Assembly (NCBI GenBank): GCA_017544805.1
Contig: JAFYDK010000089.1
Span: 1-64,000 of the forward strand
Origin: Bacteroidales bacterium
GTDB lineage: Bacteria > Bacteroidota > Bacteroidia > Bacteroidales > UBA3824
Direction of reading: 5' to 3'
DNA length: 64,000 nt
This document shows positions 52,047 through 62,640 of this stretch, in pieces. How positions within the stretch are numbered: position 1 is the stretch's first letter; each line of letters opens with the position of its first letter. A program made the position numbers and the translations under genes. Under the pieces are notes generated by a model. It was not told the origin of the DNA and ran no database searches. It saw nothing but the letters and a program-made list of their open reading frames with translations.

Positions 52047-54671
52047 TTATATCATTGCAACAGCTTTATTAATAGCGGCTTGAAGTCCTTCAGGTTTTTT
52101 ACCGCCTGCGGTTGCGTAGAATGCTTGACCTCCGCCACCGCCGAGGATTTCCTTGCCGGCTTCTTTAACGATTGCGCCAGCGTTGAGGGAACGTTCTTTG
52201 ACGATGTTGTCAGTCATAATGACGGACAATAGGGGTTTGTTGTCTATTAATGCACCGAGAACGATGTATGAGTTTTCTAATTGTTGACGGAGTTGGAACG
52301 AGAGATCTTTTAAAAGGTCTTTGTTGCTTACGGTTACGGTTTCGGCGATAACGTTAATACCGCTAATTTGTTTTGCTGATTTTAACAAATTTTCTTTTAC
52401 GGAAGCTAATTTTTCGTGTTCCAAATTGTCGATTTGTTTTTTCAGAGCTGCGTTTTCATCGAGTAATGCTTTTACTGAATCGAGAGCTGCTTGTTCTGTT
52501 TTGGCTTTGAACATGAGTTTGAGTTCAGTGGCAACGGTGCATTGTTTTCTGATGAAATCTTCAGCAGCTTTGCCTGTTAAGGCTTCGATTCTGCGCACGC
52601 CTGAGGCGATTGCGGTTTCTGTTATGATTTTGAAAAATCCGATTTTTCCTGTGTTTTGAGCGTGGCAACCGCCGCAAAGTTCTACTGACGAGCCGAATTT
52701 TACGACACGTACTTTATCGCCGTATTTTTCACCGAAAAGAGCGATTGCACCTTTGGCTTTAGCCTCGTCGATAGGCATATCGCGGTATTCTTCCAAATCA
52801 ATTGACTGACGGATTTTTTCGTTTACGAATTTTTCTACGGTTTCGATTTCTTCGTCAGAGAGTTTTGAGAAATGAGAGAAGTCGAATCTTAAATAATCGG
52901 GACAAACCAAAGAACCTTTTTGTTCAACGTGAGTGCCGAGTATCGTTCTTAAAGCTTCGTCCAAGAGGTGAGTTGCCGTGTGGTTAGCCTCGGAGGCTGC
53001 GCGTTTTTCTTTGTTGACAACGGCTTTGAAAGTAACGTTTAAATCCTTCGGTAATTCTTTTACGATGTGGATTGACAATCCGTTTTCTTTTTGAGTGTCA
53101 GTGATATATGTTTTTTCGCCGTTGAATTCCAAATAACCTTGGTCGCCGACTTGACCGCCCATTTCGCCATAGAACGGAGTCTTGTTGAAAACTAATTGAT
53201 AATAAGTTTTGCCTTTAGCTTCAACTTTGCGGTAACGCCAAATTTTAACCTCTTCTTCCGTATTGTCGTAACCGGTGAAATCTTCGGTAGAGAAACTATT
53301 GATTTCAACCCAGTCCGAAGAATCTATTTTTGCGTCTTGACGTGAACGTTCTTTTTGTTTTGAAAGTTCGGCTTCAAATTCTTTTTGATTGAGACTTAGG
53401 TTCTTTTCTTTGAGGATAAGTTCCGTTAAATCGAGCGGGAAACCGTAAGTGTCATAAAGTTCAAAAACGGTTTTGCCGTCAATTTCGGTTTTGTTTTCGC
53501 TTTTAGCTTTGCTTACAACCTTGTCAAGAAGTTTTATACCTGTTTCCAAAGTGCGTAAAAATGAGGTTTCTTCCTCAATCATTACTTTTTCGATAATATC
53601 TTTTTGAGCCACCAATTCGGGATAAGCCTCTCCCATAACGGAGATGAAAACCGGCAAAAGTTTGTACATAAACGGTTCGCTCTGATTTAAGAATGTGTAA
53701 GCATAACGAACAGCACGTCTTAAAATTCTGCGGATTACATAACCTGCTTTTGCGTTAGAGGGGAGCTGACCGTCGGCAATAGCGAACGAGATAGCGCGGA
53801 TATGATCGGCAATAACTCTTGAGGCAACGTCGGTTTCTTCAGACGAGCCGTATTTAACGCCGGTCAGACGTGCAATTTCTTGAATTACGGGTTGGAAAAT
53901 ATCCGTATCGTAATTTGATTGTTTGCCTTGGAGAGCCATGCAAAGGCGTTCAAAACCCATACCGGTATCAACGTGTTTTGCGGGTAGGGGTTCAAGTTTA
54001 CCGTCAGCCTTGCGGTTGAACTGCATGAAAACCAAGTTCCAAATTTCGATAACTTGGGGGTGAGATTGATTTACGAGTTCTACACCGGGAATTTTTTTAC
54101 GTTCATCTTCGCTGCGCAGGTCGATATGAATTTCGCTACACGGACCGCATGGACCGGTTGCGCCCATTTCCCAGAAGTTGTCATGTTTGTTGCCCATGAT
54201 AACTCTGTCTGCCGGTAAATGTTTGAGCCAATATGATTTAGCCTCCTCGTCGGGAGAAAGGTTTTCGTCTTGTGCGCCTTCAAAAACGGTGGCGTAGAGT
54301 CTGTCTTTGTCCAATTTAACGACTTCGGTCAAAAATTCCCAAGCCCAATCAATAATTTCTTTTTTGAAATAATCTCCGAACGACCAGTTACCTAACATTT
54401 CAAACATAGTGTGATGGTAGGTGTCGTGTCCGACTTCTTCGAGGTCGTTGTGTTTTCCAGAAACCCTTAAACATTTTTGGGAATCGGCAACACGTTTATA
54501 TTTTGCGGGTTCGTTTCCCAAGAAAATATCTTTAAACTGATTCATTCCCGCATTTGTAAACATCAAAGTGGGGTCATTTTTTACGACCATCGGTGCAGAG
54601 GGCACTATTTTGTGGTCTTTGTTCGCAAAAAAATCCAAAAAGGCTTTGCGTATTTCTTTTGAAGTCATCAT
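52047..54671 (-). CDS. alaS: Alanyl-tRNA synthetase
   Basis: An 874-residue class II synthetase. The N-terminal catalytic core has [25 protein letters not shown] (split around residue 30), GMGFERL and [12 protein letters not shown]; the editing domain has the metal motifs HTATHLL and CGGCH; the C-terminal domain ends [21 protein letters not shown] start it at ATG 54671 ([11 protein letters not shown]), which aligns with other Bacteroidetes; ATG 54668 is possible. The upstream in-frame ATG at 54704 falls inside a TAACTTTG -7 box on the minus strand (54709 down to 54702). It is monocistronic, ending just before the element at 51892-52036, and divergent from the phosphatase gene. Confidence 0.96.
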   Translation of the reverse strand: MMTSKEIRKAFLDFFANKDHKIVPSAPMVVKNDPTLMFTNAGMNQFKDIFLGNEPAKYKRVADSQKCLRVSGKHNDLEEVGHDTYHHTMFEMLGNWSFGDYFKKEIIDWAWEFLTEVVKLDKDRLYATVFEGAQDENLSPDEEAKSYWLKHLPADRVIMGNKHDNFWEMGATGPCGPCSEIHIDLRSEDERKKIPGVELVNQSHPQVIEIWNLVFMQFNRKADGKLEPLPAKHVDTGMGFERLCMALQGKQSNYDTDIFQPVIQEIARLTGVKYGSSEETDVASRVIADHIRAISFAIADGQLPSNAKAGYVIRRILRRAVRYAYTFLNQSEPFMYKLLPVFISVMGEAYPELVAQKDIIEKVMIEEETSFLRTLETGIKLLDKVVSKAKSENKTEIDGKTVFELYDTYGFPLDLTELILKEKNLSLNQKEFEAELSKQKERSRQDAKIDSSDWVEINSFSTEDFTGYDNTEEEVKIWRYRKVEAKGKTYYQLVFNKTPFYGEMGGQVGDQGYLEFNGEKTYITDTQKENGLSIHIVKELPKDLNVTFKAVVNKEKRAASEANHTATHLLDEALRTILGTHVEQKGSLVCPDYLRFDFSHFSKLSDEEIETVEKFVNEKIRQSIDLEEYRDMPIDEAKAKGAIALFGEKYGDKVRVVKFGSSVELCGGCHAQNTGKIGFFKIITETAIASGVRRIEALTGKAAEDFIRKQCTVATELKLMFKAKTEQAALDSVKALLDENAALKKQIDNLEHEKLASVKENLLKSAKQISGINVIAETVTVSNKDLLKDLSFQLRQQLENSYIVLGALIDNKPLLSVIMTDNIVKERSLNAGAIVKEAGKEILGGGGGQAFYATAGGKKPEGLQAAINKAVAMI

Positions 54672-54701
54672 TTTAAAAAAAATCCTTAAAAAATTATTGC
54701 G

Positions 54702-54709
54702 CAAAGTTA
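54702..54709 (-). promoter_or_regulatory. -7 box of alaS
   Basis: CAAAGTTA on the plus strand reads TAACTTTG on the minus strand, a perfect TAnnTTTG. It lies about 30 bases before ATG 54671; no clear TTTG -33 element is seen. Confidence 0.5.
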
Positions 54710-54752
54710 GTATTTTTATTTAAAAAATTTATATCTTTACCGAAAATATTTT

Positions 54753-57700
54753 ATGACTTTTTTTAATAAGATGAAAAAAGTAAGAATCATATTGATCGGG
54801 ATATTAATATTTTCGCTTTTATCGTTCTTTTTTGTGTGGCTGACGGAAGTCATTAAGACATACGCTGCCGAAACGGAACGGTCTAATTTGATTTATACAA
54901 TATTGAATCAAGAGAAAAGGGTAGAGGATATTGTTTACGATTATTCTTCTTATGATGAGATAATAGACCTTATAGAAACTCAAGATACGCTTTGGGCGGA
55001 GCAAAACGTTTATTCTGTGGTTACCGATTATAATCTTTCGGGTGTTGCATTGATGAATAGGACAGGGGAGGTTTTGTTTTCCAATTATGAAAATGCGAAT
55101 TTGGATTCTGTTTTGGTCTCTGATGCGGGAAAATTTATCAGAGAACTTTATTATCACAATATTATAAAATATTATAGTGTGGTTGACGGCTCAGTTTATC
55201 TCATTATGGTGGCACGGCTTAGAAAAACCGACAAAACGCAACCCGTGGATTACGGCTATTTTGTTGCAGTAGAATGTATTAATGTTGCCGGTGGTCAAGG
55301 TTACAAACTTTTGATGGGCAGGGATACCTTGAATTTCTGTTTTGATGATTATCTTTACAAATTTGCTCTTTTTTCTCCCGAGAAACAAACTTTTGGTTAT
55401 GTAAGTTACGAATTTTCAAAAAATTACAATCATATTTTAGGCATTCTCTACAAAGTTTACATCATATTTTTTGTTTTGGGATTGTTGGTTTTCTTTATAA
55501 CGGGATCAATGATTTGTAGAGCTAATTTTACTAAGGCTGAGGGTAATAATAAAAAAGATGACGATTTGAAATCCGACAAATTGTCTACGCTTCAAGTAGT
55601 TACGCCGGAAATTTCAGACATGGATTTGAAGCCGTTTTACGAGGCGGTTTCTCAGAATTATGCAGGAATTATAATGACCGATCCTCTTGGAAAAATTACT
55701 TTTACGAACCGCAGTTTTGAAAACGCTTCGGGTTATTCCAAAGAAGAACTTATTGAAAATCAGCCTACTTTGTTTGTAAACGAAACTGGAGCCTCGATTT
55801 TTAATTATGATTTTTGGCGCCGGCTTTCCACAGGAACGGCTTGGAAAGGCATTTTGTATTGCATTAGAAAGGATAATTCGCTTTTGAAACTTAGTTCTAC
55901 GTTTTCGCCTATAAAAAATAACGGCTTTGTAACGGGTTATGCTGCCGTTTTTGAAGATGCTGGACAGAAAAACTATTATGTGGACGAGTTAAGGGAAATC
56001 AACAGAAAATATTCCGCTATCGTTGAAAATTGTAGCGACGTTATTTGGATTTATGATTATAAACTCAAGAAAATAGTTTTTGTAAGTCCTGCCGTTAAAA
56101 ATCTTTTGGGATTTACGCAAAACGAAGTTATGAAAATGTCGTTGCCGGATTTGTTTGACGAGGTTTCTTATCATAAAATCAGACATTTTTTCTCGCAAAA
56201 AATGTCAAAAAACGACGACTTTTTGACCCAGCAAAACAATTTGCGTTTTGATTGTAAGATAAAATGTTACGACCATAACTATCTTGATATAGAATTGGCG
56301 ATAACATTATCTCAAAATAATACTGCCGGGCACAGCGAAATAATTGCTATTACAAGGGATATTTCCGAGCACAGAACGATTTTGAAACGTCTTTCCGATT
56401 CCGAAAGTAAATATCGTATGATTGCTGAAAATACCGCCGATATGATTTGGAAGGTTGATGCAGCAACTTTGGATATTAATTATGTCAGCAAAGCCGTTTC
56501 GCAGCAACTCGGTTATACTCAGGCGGAATTTTTGAAAATGAATCTCCGCGATATTCTTTCGGAGGATTCTACGGAAAGAATTTTGCAGCGGGCGGCAAGG
56601 ATTTCAAAAGAGAATATCGAGACCGTAAATCATAGATTTAAGTGTTTAACAATTTGTAAAAACGGTGAAGTCAAGGAATTGGAATCAGTTGTTTCAACGG
56701 TAACCGACTCTTACGGACATTTGAATTTTTTGGGTGTGAGCCGCGATGTAACGGAGGCTCTCAAAAGCGAACGCCGCTTAAAAAATACTCTTTCTCAGAT
56801 GAGGACTTTGCTTGAGACCATGCCCGCAAAGATTTTTATGAAAGATGTTTCTAACCGTTTTATCTTGGCTAACACGATGTTTACCAATGGTTTGGGCGTA
56901 ACATTAGACAAAATCACGGGACGCAGAGCCGAAGAAATTCCGCTTGATTCTCAGTTCGACCTTATGGTAAAACAAGATTGGGACATTTTGAAAACGGGAG
57001 TAAGTTATATTAATCAGGAGATTTTTATCCGCAGTGTTAATGATAACGGTAAATGGTATTCTGTATCGCAAGTGCCGTACTCTGATAACGGTAAAACGTT
57101 GGGAATCATCGGTTTTATGGTTGATATCAGCAGTCGAAAACTTTACGAGCAAATTCTCAAGGACAACAACAATCAGTTTGAAAACACTTTAATTAATTTC
57201 AGCGACGCATATATTAGGACGGATATTGCGGGTAGGATTTTGAAAGTTAATCCGGCGTTGTGTGATTTTATCGGTGTTAGTTCTTCTAATGAAATTGTCG
57301 GCAAAAAAGTCTTTGACGTGATTGATACCGACATTAATTGGGCGGATTTGGCACATTCAAGACGTGTTAAAAATTACGCTTTCAAGATGCGCAACCGCAA
57401 TGGCAAAAATATTTATTGTGAGGCTTCGATTACGGCTTATACCGATAATGCGGGAAATATTGCCGGTTTTGAAGGTATTTGCCGCAACATTACGGAAAGA
57501 AAACTTCATGAGCAGCAATTAAATACTTTAACTCAAGACCTTATGAATTCTTTGGAACAGGCCAAAGTTCAGAAGAATGTCATTGAGGCCAATCACCGCG
57601 GCATTACGGAGAGCTTAAATTATGCAAAACGTATTCAAGAGGCGTTGCTCAAATCCTCGTTTGAAACTATTTCAAATTATATTCCTAATAGTTTTATTTT

Positions 57701-58373
57701 GTATAGTCCGAGGGATGTTGTGGGCGGTGATTTTATTTACGTTTGCACGACCTCAGAAGGTTTGGTTTGTGCGGTCGGCGACTGTACGGGACACGGAATT
57801 CCGGGGGCGTTGATGAGCGTTTTGGCGATAAGTTTGTTGAATGATATTTTCGGTGTAACGTACCGCACTTATACTCCGAAAGATGTTTTGGAGGAGCTGA
57901 GAAAAAGAATTATTGCGACCTTGAGCAATTCCTTGATTTTAAGGGACGGTTTGGATATTTGTATGATTTTCAAGGGTTTCCAGTCAGATAAATTAGTGTA
58001 TTCGGGTGCTAATATTCCGCTTTTTATATGCAGGGGCGGTAAGTTGATAACATTGAAACCTACACGTTGTCCGATAGGTCTTTATCCGATTCAGAACAGT
58101 TTTGAGAATCAGGAGTTTACGCTCAGTAAAAACGATATGATATATTTATCTTCTGACGGTTATGCGGATCAGTTCGGTATTGCTGAAAACAGAAAATATT
58201 CTCAAAAAGATTTTACCGAGCTTTTGACCAGAATTTCAAGGCACGATATTTCGCTTCAAAAATCTGATTTGGAAAATACTTTGGCTTCATGGCGAGGCTC
58301 CCGCAAGCAAACCGATGATATTACCGTTTTTGGCATACGTGTCAGCGAATTTTCCGAAAACAATGCGATATGA
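54753..58373 (+). CDS. Membrane CHASE4-like / multi-PAS / SpoIIE-type PP2C phosphatase
   Basis: A 1206-residue signalling phosphatase. A first helix (about residues 8-30) is followed by an extracytoplasmic CHASE4-like domain (about 35-225; SSYDEIIDLIETQDTLW, GVALMNRTGEVLFSNY) and a second helix (about 230-252). Five PAS domains follow (about 295-410, 415-535, 545-665, 675-795 and 800-920), with a short coiled-coil. The C-terminal SpoIIE phosphatase (about 965-1200) keeps the metal residues Asp988/Asp993 in DVVGGDF and Asp1010 in GDCTGHGIPGA, and SSDGYADQFG. Such proteins dephosphorylate a STAS/SiaC-type partner. The SiaB/SiaC genes are 19 kb away. A near-consensus TATCTTTA -7 box is at 54732-54739. 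ATG 54771 is an alternative start. Confidence 0.88.
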   Translation: MTFFNKMKKVRIILIGILIFSLLSFFFVWLTEVIKTYAAETERSNLIYTILNQEKRVEDIVYDYSSYDEIIDLIETQDTLWAEQNVYSVVTDYNLSGVALMNRTGEVLFSNYENANLDSVLVSDAGKFIRELYYHNIIKYYSVVDGSVYLIMVARLRKTDKTQPVDYGYFVAVECINVAGGQGYKLLMGRDTLNFCFDDYLYKFALFSPEKQTFGYVSYEFSKNYNHILGILYKVYIIFFVLGLLVFFITGSMICRANFTKAEGNNKKDDDLKSDKLSTLQVVTPEISDMDLKPFYEAVSQNYAGIIMTDPLGKITFTNRSFENASGYSKEELIENQPTLFVNETGASIFNYDFWRRLSTGTAWKGILYCIRKDNSLLKLSSTFSPIKNNGFVTGYAAVFEDAGQKNYYVDELREINRKYSAIVENCSDVIWIYDYKLKKIVFVSPAVKNLLGFTQNEVMKMSLPDLFDEVSYHKIRHFFSQKMSKNDDFLTQQNNLRFDCKIKCYDHNYLDIELAITLSQNNTAGHSEIIAITRDISEHRTILKRLSDSESKYRMIAENTADMIWKVDAATLDINYVSKAVSQQLGYTQAEFLKMNLRDILSEDSTERILQRAARISKENIETVNHRFKCLTICKNGEVKELESVVSTVTDSYGHLNFLGVSRDVTEALKSERRLKNTLSQMRTLLETMPAKIFMKDVSNRFILANTMFTNGLGVTLDKITGRRAEEIPLDSQFDLMVKQDWDILKTGVSYINQEIFIRSVNDNGKWYSVSQVPYSDNGKTLGIIGFMVDISSRKLYEQILKDNNNQFENTLINFSDAYIRTDIAGRILKVNPALCDFIGVSSSNEIVGKKVFDVIDTDINWADLAHSRRVKNYAFKMRNRNGKNIYCEASITAYTDNAGNIAGFEGICRNITERKLHEQQLNTLTQDLMNSLEQAKVQKNVIEANHRGITESLNYAKRIQEALLKSSFETISNYIPNSFILYSPRDVVGGDFIYVCTTSEGLVCAVGDCTGHGIPGALMSVLAISLLNDIFGVTYRTYTPKDVLEELRKRIIATLSNSLILRDGLDICMIFKGFQSDKLVYSGANIPLFICRGGKLITLKPTRCPIGLYPIQNSFENQEFTLSKNDMIYLSSDGYADQFGIAENRKYSQKDFTELLTRISRHDISLQKSDLENTLASWRGSRKQTDDITVFGIRVSEFSENNAI

Positions 58374-58379
58374 AAAAGT

Positions 58380-58410
58380 TTTGTTTCCTAAATTAAAATC
58401 ATTATATTTG
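58380..58410 (+). promoter_or_regulatory. Promoter of the hybrid two-component gene
   Basis: TTTG (58380-58383), a 19-base spacer and TATATTTG (58403-58410) match the consensus fully. The box lies just after the phosphatase stop (58371-58373). This supports ATG 58429 as the start. Confidence 0.8.
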
Positions 58411-58428
58411 TGGCATAAAGTTTTAGCA

Positions 58429-61400
58429 ATGAAAAAAATTCCTTTTTTACTGATTATATTTTTAATATCCTTAAAAACAAATATTTGCGCTCAAACCAAA
58501 GATGATTTTGCTGCTAAGTATTTGTTTTCTTACATAACTGTTAATAACGGTCTTACAAATAATTTTGTAGACGATATTTATCAGGATAGTAAAGGTTTTG
58601 TATGGATTGCAACAGTTGGCGGCGGACTTTTAAGATATGACGGTTATGATTTTATGCACTTTAACAGCCGCAGTAAATATCCTCTGAAAAGCAATTTCGT
58701 AAAAAAAGTTGTTGAAGATAATTTTAACCGTCTTTGGATAAGCTCTGAAAGCGGTATTGACATAATGAACCTTTCAAATTATGAAAAAAGTCCGATATTG
58801 AAAGAAAATGAAGACGTTTCGGGAATTTTTTCAAATCTTACGATAAAACTTGTAAAAGATTCTCAAGGCAGTATTTGGGCTTCCTCGCTCAATTCCATAA
58901 CGAAATTTGATTTTGATAACGAAGGTAACATTTCGAGAATCAGTACGTTACGTTCTGAAAAAAGAATTACCTCGCAGATTACCGCAATGTACGAGTTTGA
59001 GGGGCAGATGTTAGCAGGAATTAATAATGTGGTTTGCAAAATTATTCAGACCGACAAATGCGAACTTATTGCCATACCGTATTCCAACCTTTTGAAATTG
59101 GAATGTGATGATATTAAGTGCATGATAGAAAAAGAAAACGAGCTTTGGATTGGTACTGACAACGGTTTAGTAAGGTTTAATCCCGCTACTGAAACCTTGA
59201 AAATCTATCTTCACGACGAAAACAACGAAAAATCTCTTTCTCAGAATTTGATTTCCGACCTTAAAATCAACTACAAGGGACGGCTCGTTGTATCTACTTT
59301 AAAAGGTCTTAATTTTTATGATTCCATGACGGATGATTTTCGTCATATTTCACAATCTTCCGGTGAAAACGATTATAAATCATTGAATAACGATTTTGTT
59401 AATACCATACTTTGCGATGACAAAATTCTTTGGATAGGGACTGAATGTGGCGGTGTAAACAAGATGATTCGTCCGCTTATTGATATTAAAAATTATCAAA
59501 ATTCGGTTTCTGACAAAACTTCCCTGCCTTCGGGTGCGATAAATTCGGTTTTTGTTGATTCTTTCGGCAATCTTTGGGTCGGACAAATAGAGGGCGGACT
59601 GAGTCTTAAAGAGAAAGACAAACCGGGATTTCAAAATTTTACGACGCGTAACGGTTTGAGTCATAATTCAGTAAGTTATATTTCCGAAATTGACGAAAAC
59701 AAATTGCTTTTAGGCACTTGGGGCGGTGGTCTGACGGTTTTTGACAAGAATTTGAAACGCGGAATTTTAACTGTTAATCCCGAAACTTTGGAGGGTGCGC
59801 CAAGGAGCGGTGTTAATATTCATTTTGTGGGTGTTGCAATCAAAGACACTATAAATAATGGCTTTTGGATAGGTTCTACGGGAGGAATTTATTTTTACGA
59901 TTATAATACCAATACGTTTTCCGAACCCTTGCCGAGAACTTTAACGGAAAGAATCGGAGGTTGTCTCGGTGCTGCTGTTTCCAAAAACGGAATGCTTTAT
60001 TTAGGCACTGCAGCGGGCTTTTTAACCGTGGATTTAAACACCGTTAAAAGCGGAATTAAATATACTTTTCAGATGCCGGAACGCAATAAACACGAAACCG
60101 ATTTTCTTAACAAAATTACTTTTATTTTGTGTCATTCTTCGGGTCAGATTTATTTGGGAACCAACGGCTACGGTTTAGTTAAATATAACGGTGAAAAATA
60201 TACTTTTATCACTACTGATAATGGACTCTCGCATGATATTGTCTCGCAGTTAGCGGAAGATTTTTCGCATTGTATTTGGGTGGCAACAAGCAACGGAATA
60301 AATTGTTATTCGCCTGAAACTGAACGTATTATGAACTATTATGAACAAGAAGGTCTTTGTGATAACCAATTCTTTTGGAACGGATGTTTTTCGTCAGAAA
60401 AGTTGGGAAAAATGTATTTCGGTGCAATGCACGGTCTTGTGGAAATAGATTCAAAACGATATTCCAACACGATGGGAAGCAGTAAAGTTTTTATTACAAA
60501 TCTTTCTGTTGACGGTCATGATATTTATCCCGGCGAAACCTCAATTTTGGACACAGACATTATTTCAGCCGAAGAAATCAATCTTCACGAGTCTAACAAA
60601 ACCTTGAAATTCGATTTTTCAACTTTCAATTATCATGCGCCTTGGGCTGTGGTATATCAGTATAAATTAGAGGGTTACGAAGAGGATTGGAATCTTCTTT
60701 CAAGAAATTCGCGTTCGGCACTTTATACGAATTTGCCTTCGGGAAATTATGTTTTGAAAGTTCGTACCGCTTGGGGGTCAAATAGTTTTTCAGTTCCCAA
60801 GGAATTAAAAATTCATGTTTCGAGTTATTTTTATAAACGCTGGTGGTTTATACTTTTGGTGGCTGCTTTTGCTTTGTTTGTTGTTAATACGCTGATTCAT
60901 TGGAGAATACGTAGCCTTAAACATCAAAAAGAAATCCTTGAAGAAAAAGTTAATCAACGGACTTCGGCTCTTGAAAACAAATCCGAAGAACTTTCACGCC
61001 AAAACGAAATTCTTTTCCGTCAAAACGAGGAAATTTCCCGTCAAAAAAATCAAATGGAAAAAATGACGGAAAAAATTCAAGAACTTACAGTTGATAAACT
61101 TGCATTTTTTACCAATATAACTCACGAGTTTAGAACGCCTTTAACTTTGATAATCGGTCCGATTGAAAGGGCACTAAAGCTTTCAACAAATCCGAAAGTC
61201 ATTGAACAACTGAATTTTGTGAACAACAATTCTAAACATCTTTTGTCGCTTGTCAATCAGTTAATGGATTTTCGGAAAGTTGAATCGGGCAATATGCCTA
61301 TTTCCTTAAAACCGGGTAATTTCCTAACTTTTCTTGAGGATATAATACTGCCTTTCAGAGCGTTAGCTGATGAGAGAAAGGTCAGTATCCAAAGTTATTT

Positions 61401-62640
61401 ACATTTTGGAAATCCGTACATTATGTTTGACCGTGAGGCGATGACCAAGATTTTAACAAATCTTATCGGCAATGCTTTGAAATTCACTCCCGATGGCGGT
61501 AAAATCAGCGTTTATGCAGCGGTTTTAAAAGAGCCTGAAATTGTTTATCTTTGTGTTTCCGACACGGGAAAAGGAATTGTTAAAGACGATATTGAAAAGA
61601 TTTTTAATTCGTTTTATCAGTCTAAAAATCAAGACGATAACTATTCCGTTAATCAGCAGGGTACGGGAATCGGACTTTATGTTTGCAAACGTTTGGCAAA
61701 TCTTTTGGGTGGTGATATTTTTGCGAAAAACAATCATAAAAAAGGTGCGTCTTTCAGAATGAAAATACCTTTGGTAAATGTTGAAACTCAAGAGGCAGCC
61801 CCTGTCAGCAGCATTATCGAAGGCATTTCCGTTAACGAATATGACGATTCAATTGACGACCAAATTCCGGAGGATTCATCATACCGTTTGTGCGTTTTGG
61901 TGGTTGAGGACAATGTTGAAATGCGCAAATATATCCGCTCTATTCTTAGCGATACGTATGCTGTTGTGGAGGCTTCTGACGGTAAAAATGCTTTGCAAGT
62001 GCTTAAAAATCATACTGTTGATTTAATACTTTCGGATTTGATGATGCCCGAGATGGACGGAAAACAATTAGCTGAGGCAGTGAAGGCGGATATTAACATT
62101 TCGCACATTCCGATTATAATTTTGACGGCTAAAACCTCGAGGGATTCACAACTTGAGAGTTTCCGCTCCGGCGTTGATGATTATATTATCAAGCCTTTTG
62201 ACGAGGCACTTTTGAAAGCCAAAATTTTAACGCTCGTGGAAAACCGTCGGAAATATCAGCAGCGTTTCAAATCGGATATGGATATTGAGAGTCTGAATAT
62301 TCCGGAGGATTCTTCTGACAAGAAATTTATTGATAAAGCCTTGAAAATCATCAAAGAAAACTATAAAGATTCGGAGTTTGACATTTCGGAATTAGCCGAG
62401 GCAATGATGGTTTCTAAGACGATGCTGAACAAAAAAATGCAGGCTTTGACCAAACAAACGGCGGGTCAGTTTATCAGAAATTACCGTTTGAAAATTGCGC
62501 ATGATTTAATTATCAAAAACAAAATCACACGCAATATGAATATTTCAGAAATTGCTTACGAGGTAGGTTTCAACGACCCGAAATATTTTACGAGATGTTT
62601 TACGAAACATTTCGGCACTTCGCCCTCAAGTGTTGATTAG
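58429..62640 (+). CDS. Hybrid two-component system protein with AraC output
   Basis: A 1403-residue one-protein signalling system of the kind that senses glycan fragments. A signal peptide (MKKIPFLLIIFLISLKTNIC) precedes a periplasmic Reg_prop beta-propeller (about residues 30-715; repeated units like LWIGTDNGLVRFNP, LWVGQIEGGLSL) and a Y_Y_Y domain (about 725-795). A membrane helix (about 804-824), a coiled coil, HisKA with His899 (THEFRTPL) and HATPase (NALKFTPDGG, DTGKGI, GTGIGLYV) follow. Next are a receiver with Asp1203 (LSDLMMPEMDG) and an AraC HTH (about 1305-1403; ISEIAYEVGFNDPKYFTRCF). An in-frame ATG at 58315 would overlap the upstream gene and add no signal peptide, so 58429 was chosen. 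It is a candidate activator of the glycan locus at 13-26 kb. Confidence 0.95.
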   Translation: MKKIPFLLIIFLISLKTNICAQTKDDFAAKYLFSYITVNNGLTNNFVDDIYQDSKGFVWIATVGGGLLRYDGYDFMHFNSRSKYPLKSNFVKKVVEDNFNRLWISSESGIDIMNLSNYEKSPILKENEDVSGIFSNLTIKLVKDSQGSIWASSLNSITKFDFDNEGNISRISTLRSEKRITSQITAMYEFEGQMLAGINNVVCKIIQTDKCELIAIPYSNLLKLECDDIKCMIEKENELWIGTDNGLVRFNPATETLKIYLHDENNEKSLSQNLISDLKINYKGRLVVSTLKGLNFYDSMTDDFRHISQSSGENDYKSLNNDFVNTILCDDKILWIGTECGGVNKMIRPLIDIKNYQNSVSDKTSLPSGAINSVFVDSFGNLWVGQIEGGLSLKEKDKPGFQNFTTRNGLSHNSVSYISEIDENKLLLGTWGGGLTVFDKNLKRGILTVNPETLEGAPRSGVNIHFVGVAIKDTINNGFWIGSTGGIYFYDYNTNTFSEPLPRTLTERIGGCLGAAVSKNGMLYLGTAAGFLTVDLNTVKSGIKYTFQMPERNKHETDFLNKITFILCHSSGQIYLGTNGYGLVKYNGEKYTFITTDNGLSHDIVSQLAEDFSHCIWVATSNGINCYSPETERIMNYYEQEGLCDNQFFWNGCFSSEKLGKMYFGAMHGLVEIDSKRYSNTMGSSKVFITNLSVDGHDIYPGETSILDTDIISAEEINLHESNKTLKFDFSTFNYHAPWAVVYQYKLEGYEEDWNLLSRNSRSALYTNLPSGNYVLKVRTAWGSNSFSVPKELKIHVSSYFYKRWWFILLVAAFALFVVNTLIHWRIRSLKHQKEILEEKVNQRTSALENKSEELSRQNEILFRQNEEISRQKNQMEKMTEKIQELTVDKLAFFTNITHEFRTPLTLIIGPIERALKLSTNPKVIEQLNFVNNNSKHLLSLVNQLMDFRKVESGNMPISLKPGNFLTFLEDIILPFRALADERKVSIQSYLHFGNPYIMFDREAMTKILTNLIGNALKFTPDGGKISVYAAVLKEPEIVYLCVSDTGKGIVKDDIEKIFNSFYQSKNQDDNYSVNQQGTGIGLYVCKRLANLLGGDIFAKNNHKKGASFRMKIPLVNVETQEAAPVSSIIEGISVNEYDDSIDDQIPEDSSYRLCVLVVEDNVEMRKYIRSILSDTYAVVEASDGKNALQVLKNHTVDLILSDLMMPEMDGKQLAEAVKADINISHIPIIILTAKTSRDSQLESFRSGVDDYIIKPFDEALLKAKILTLVENRRKYQQRFKSDMDIESLNIPEDSSDKKFIDKALKIIKENYKDSEFDISELAEAMMVSKTMLNKKMQALTKQTAGQFIRNYRLKIAHDLIIKNKITRNMNISEIAYEVGFNDPKYFTRCFTKHFGTSPSSVD

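Noticed and set aside
58315..58428. N-terminal extension of the hybrid regulator from ATG 58315
   Set aside because: It overlaps the phosphatase gene, precedes the consensus promoter box at 58403-58410, and hides a clear signal peptide starting at 58429.
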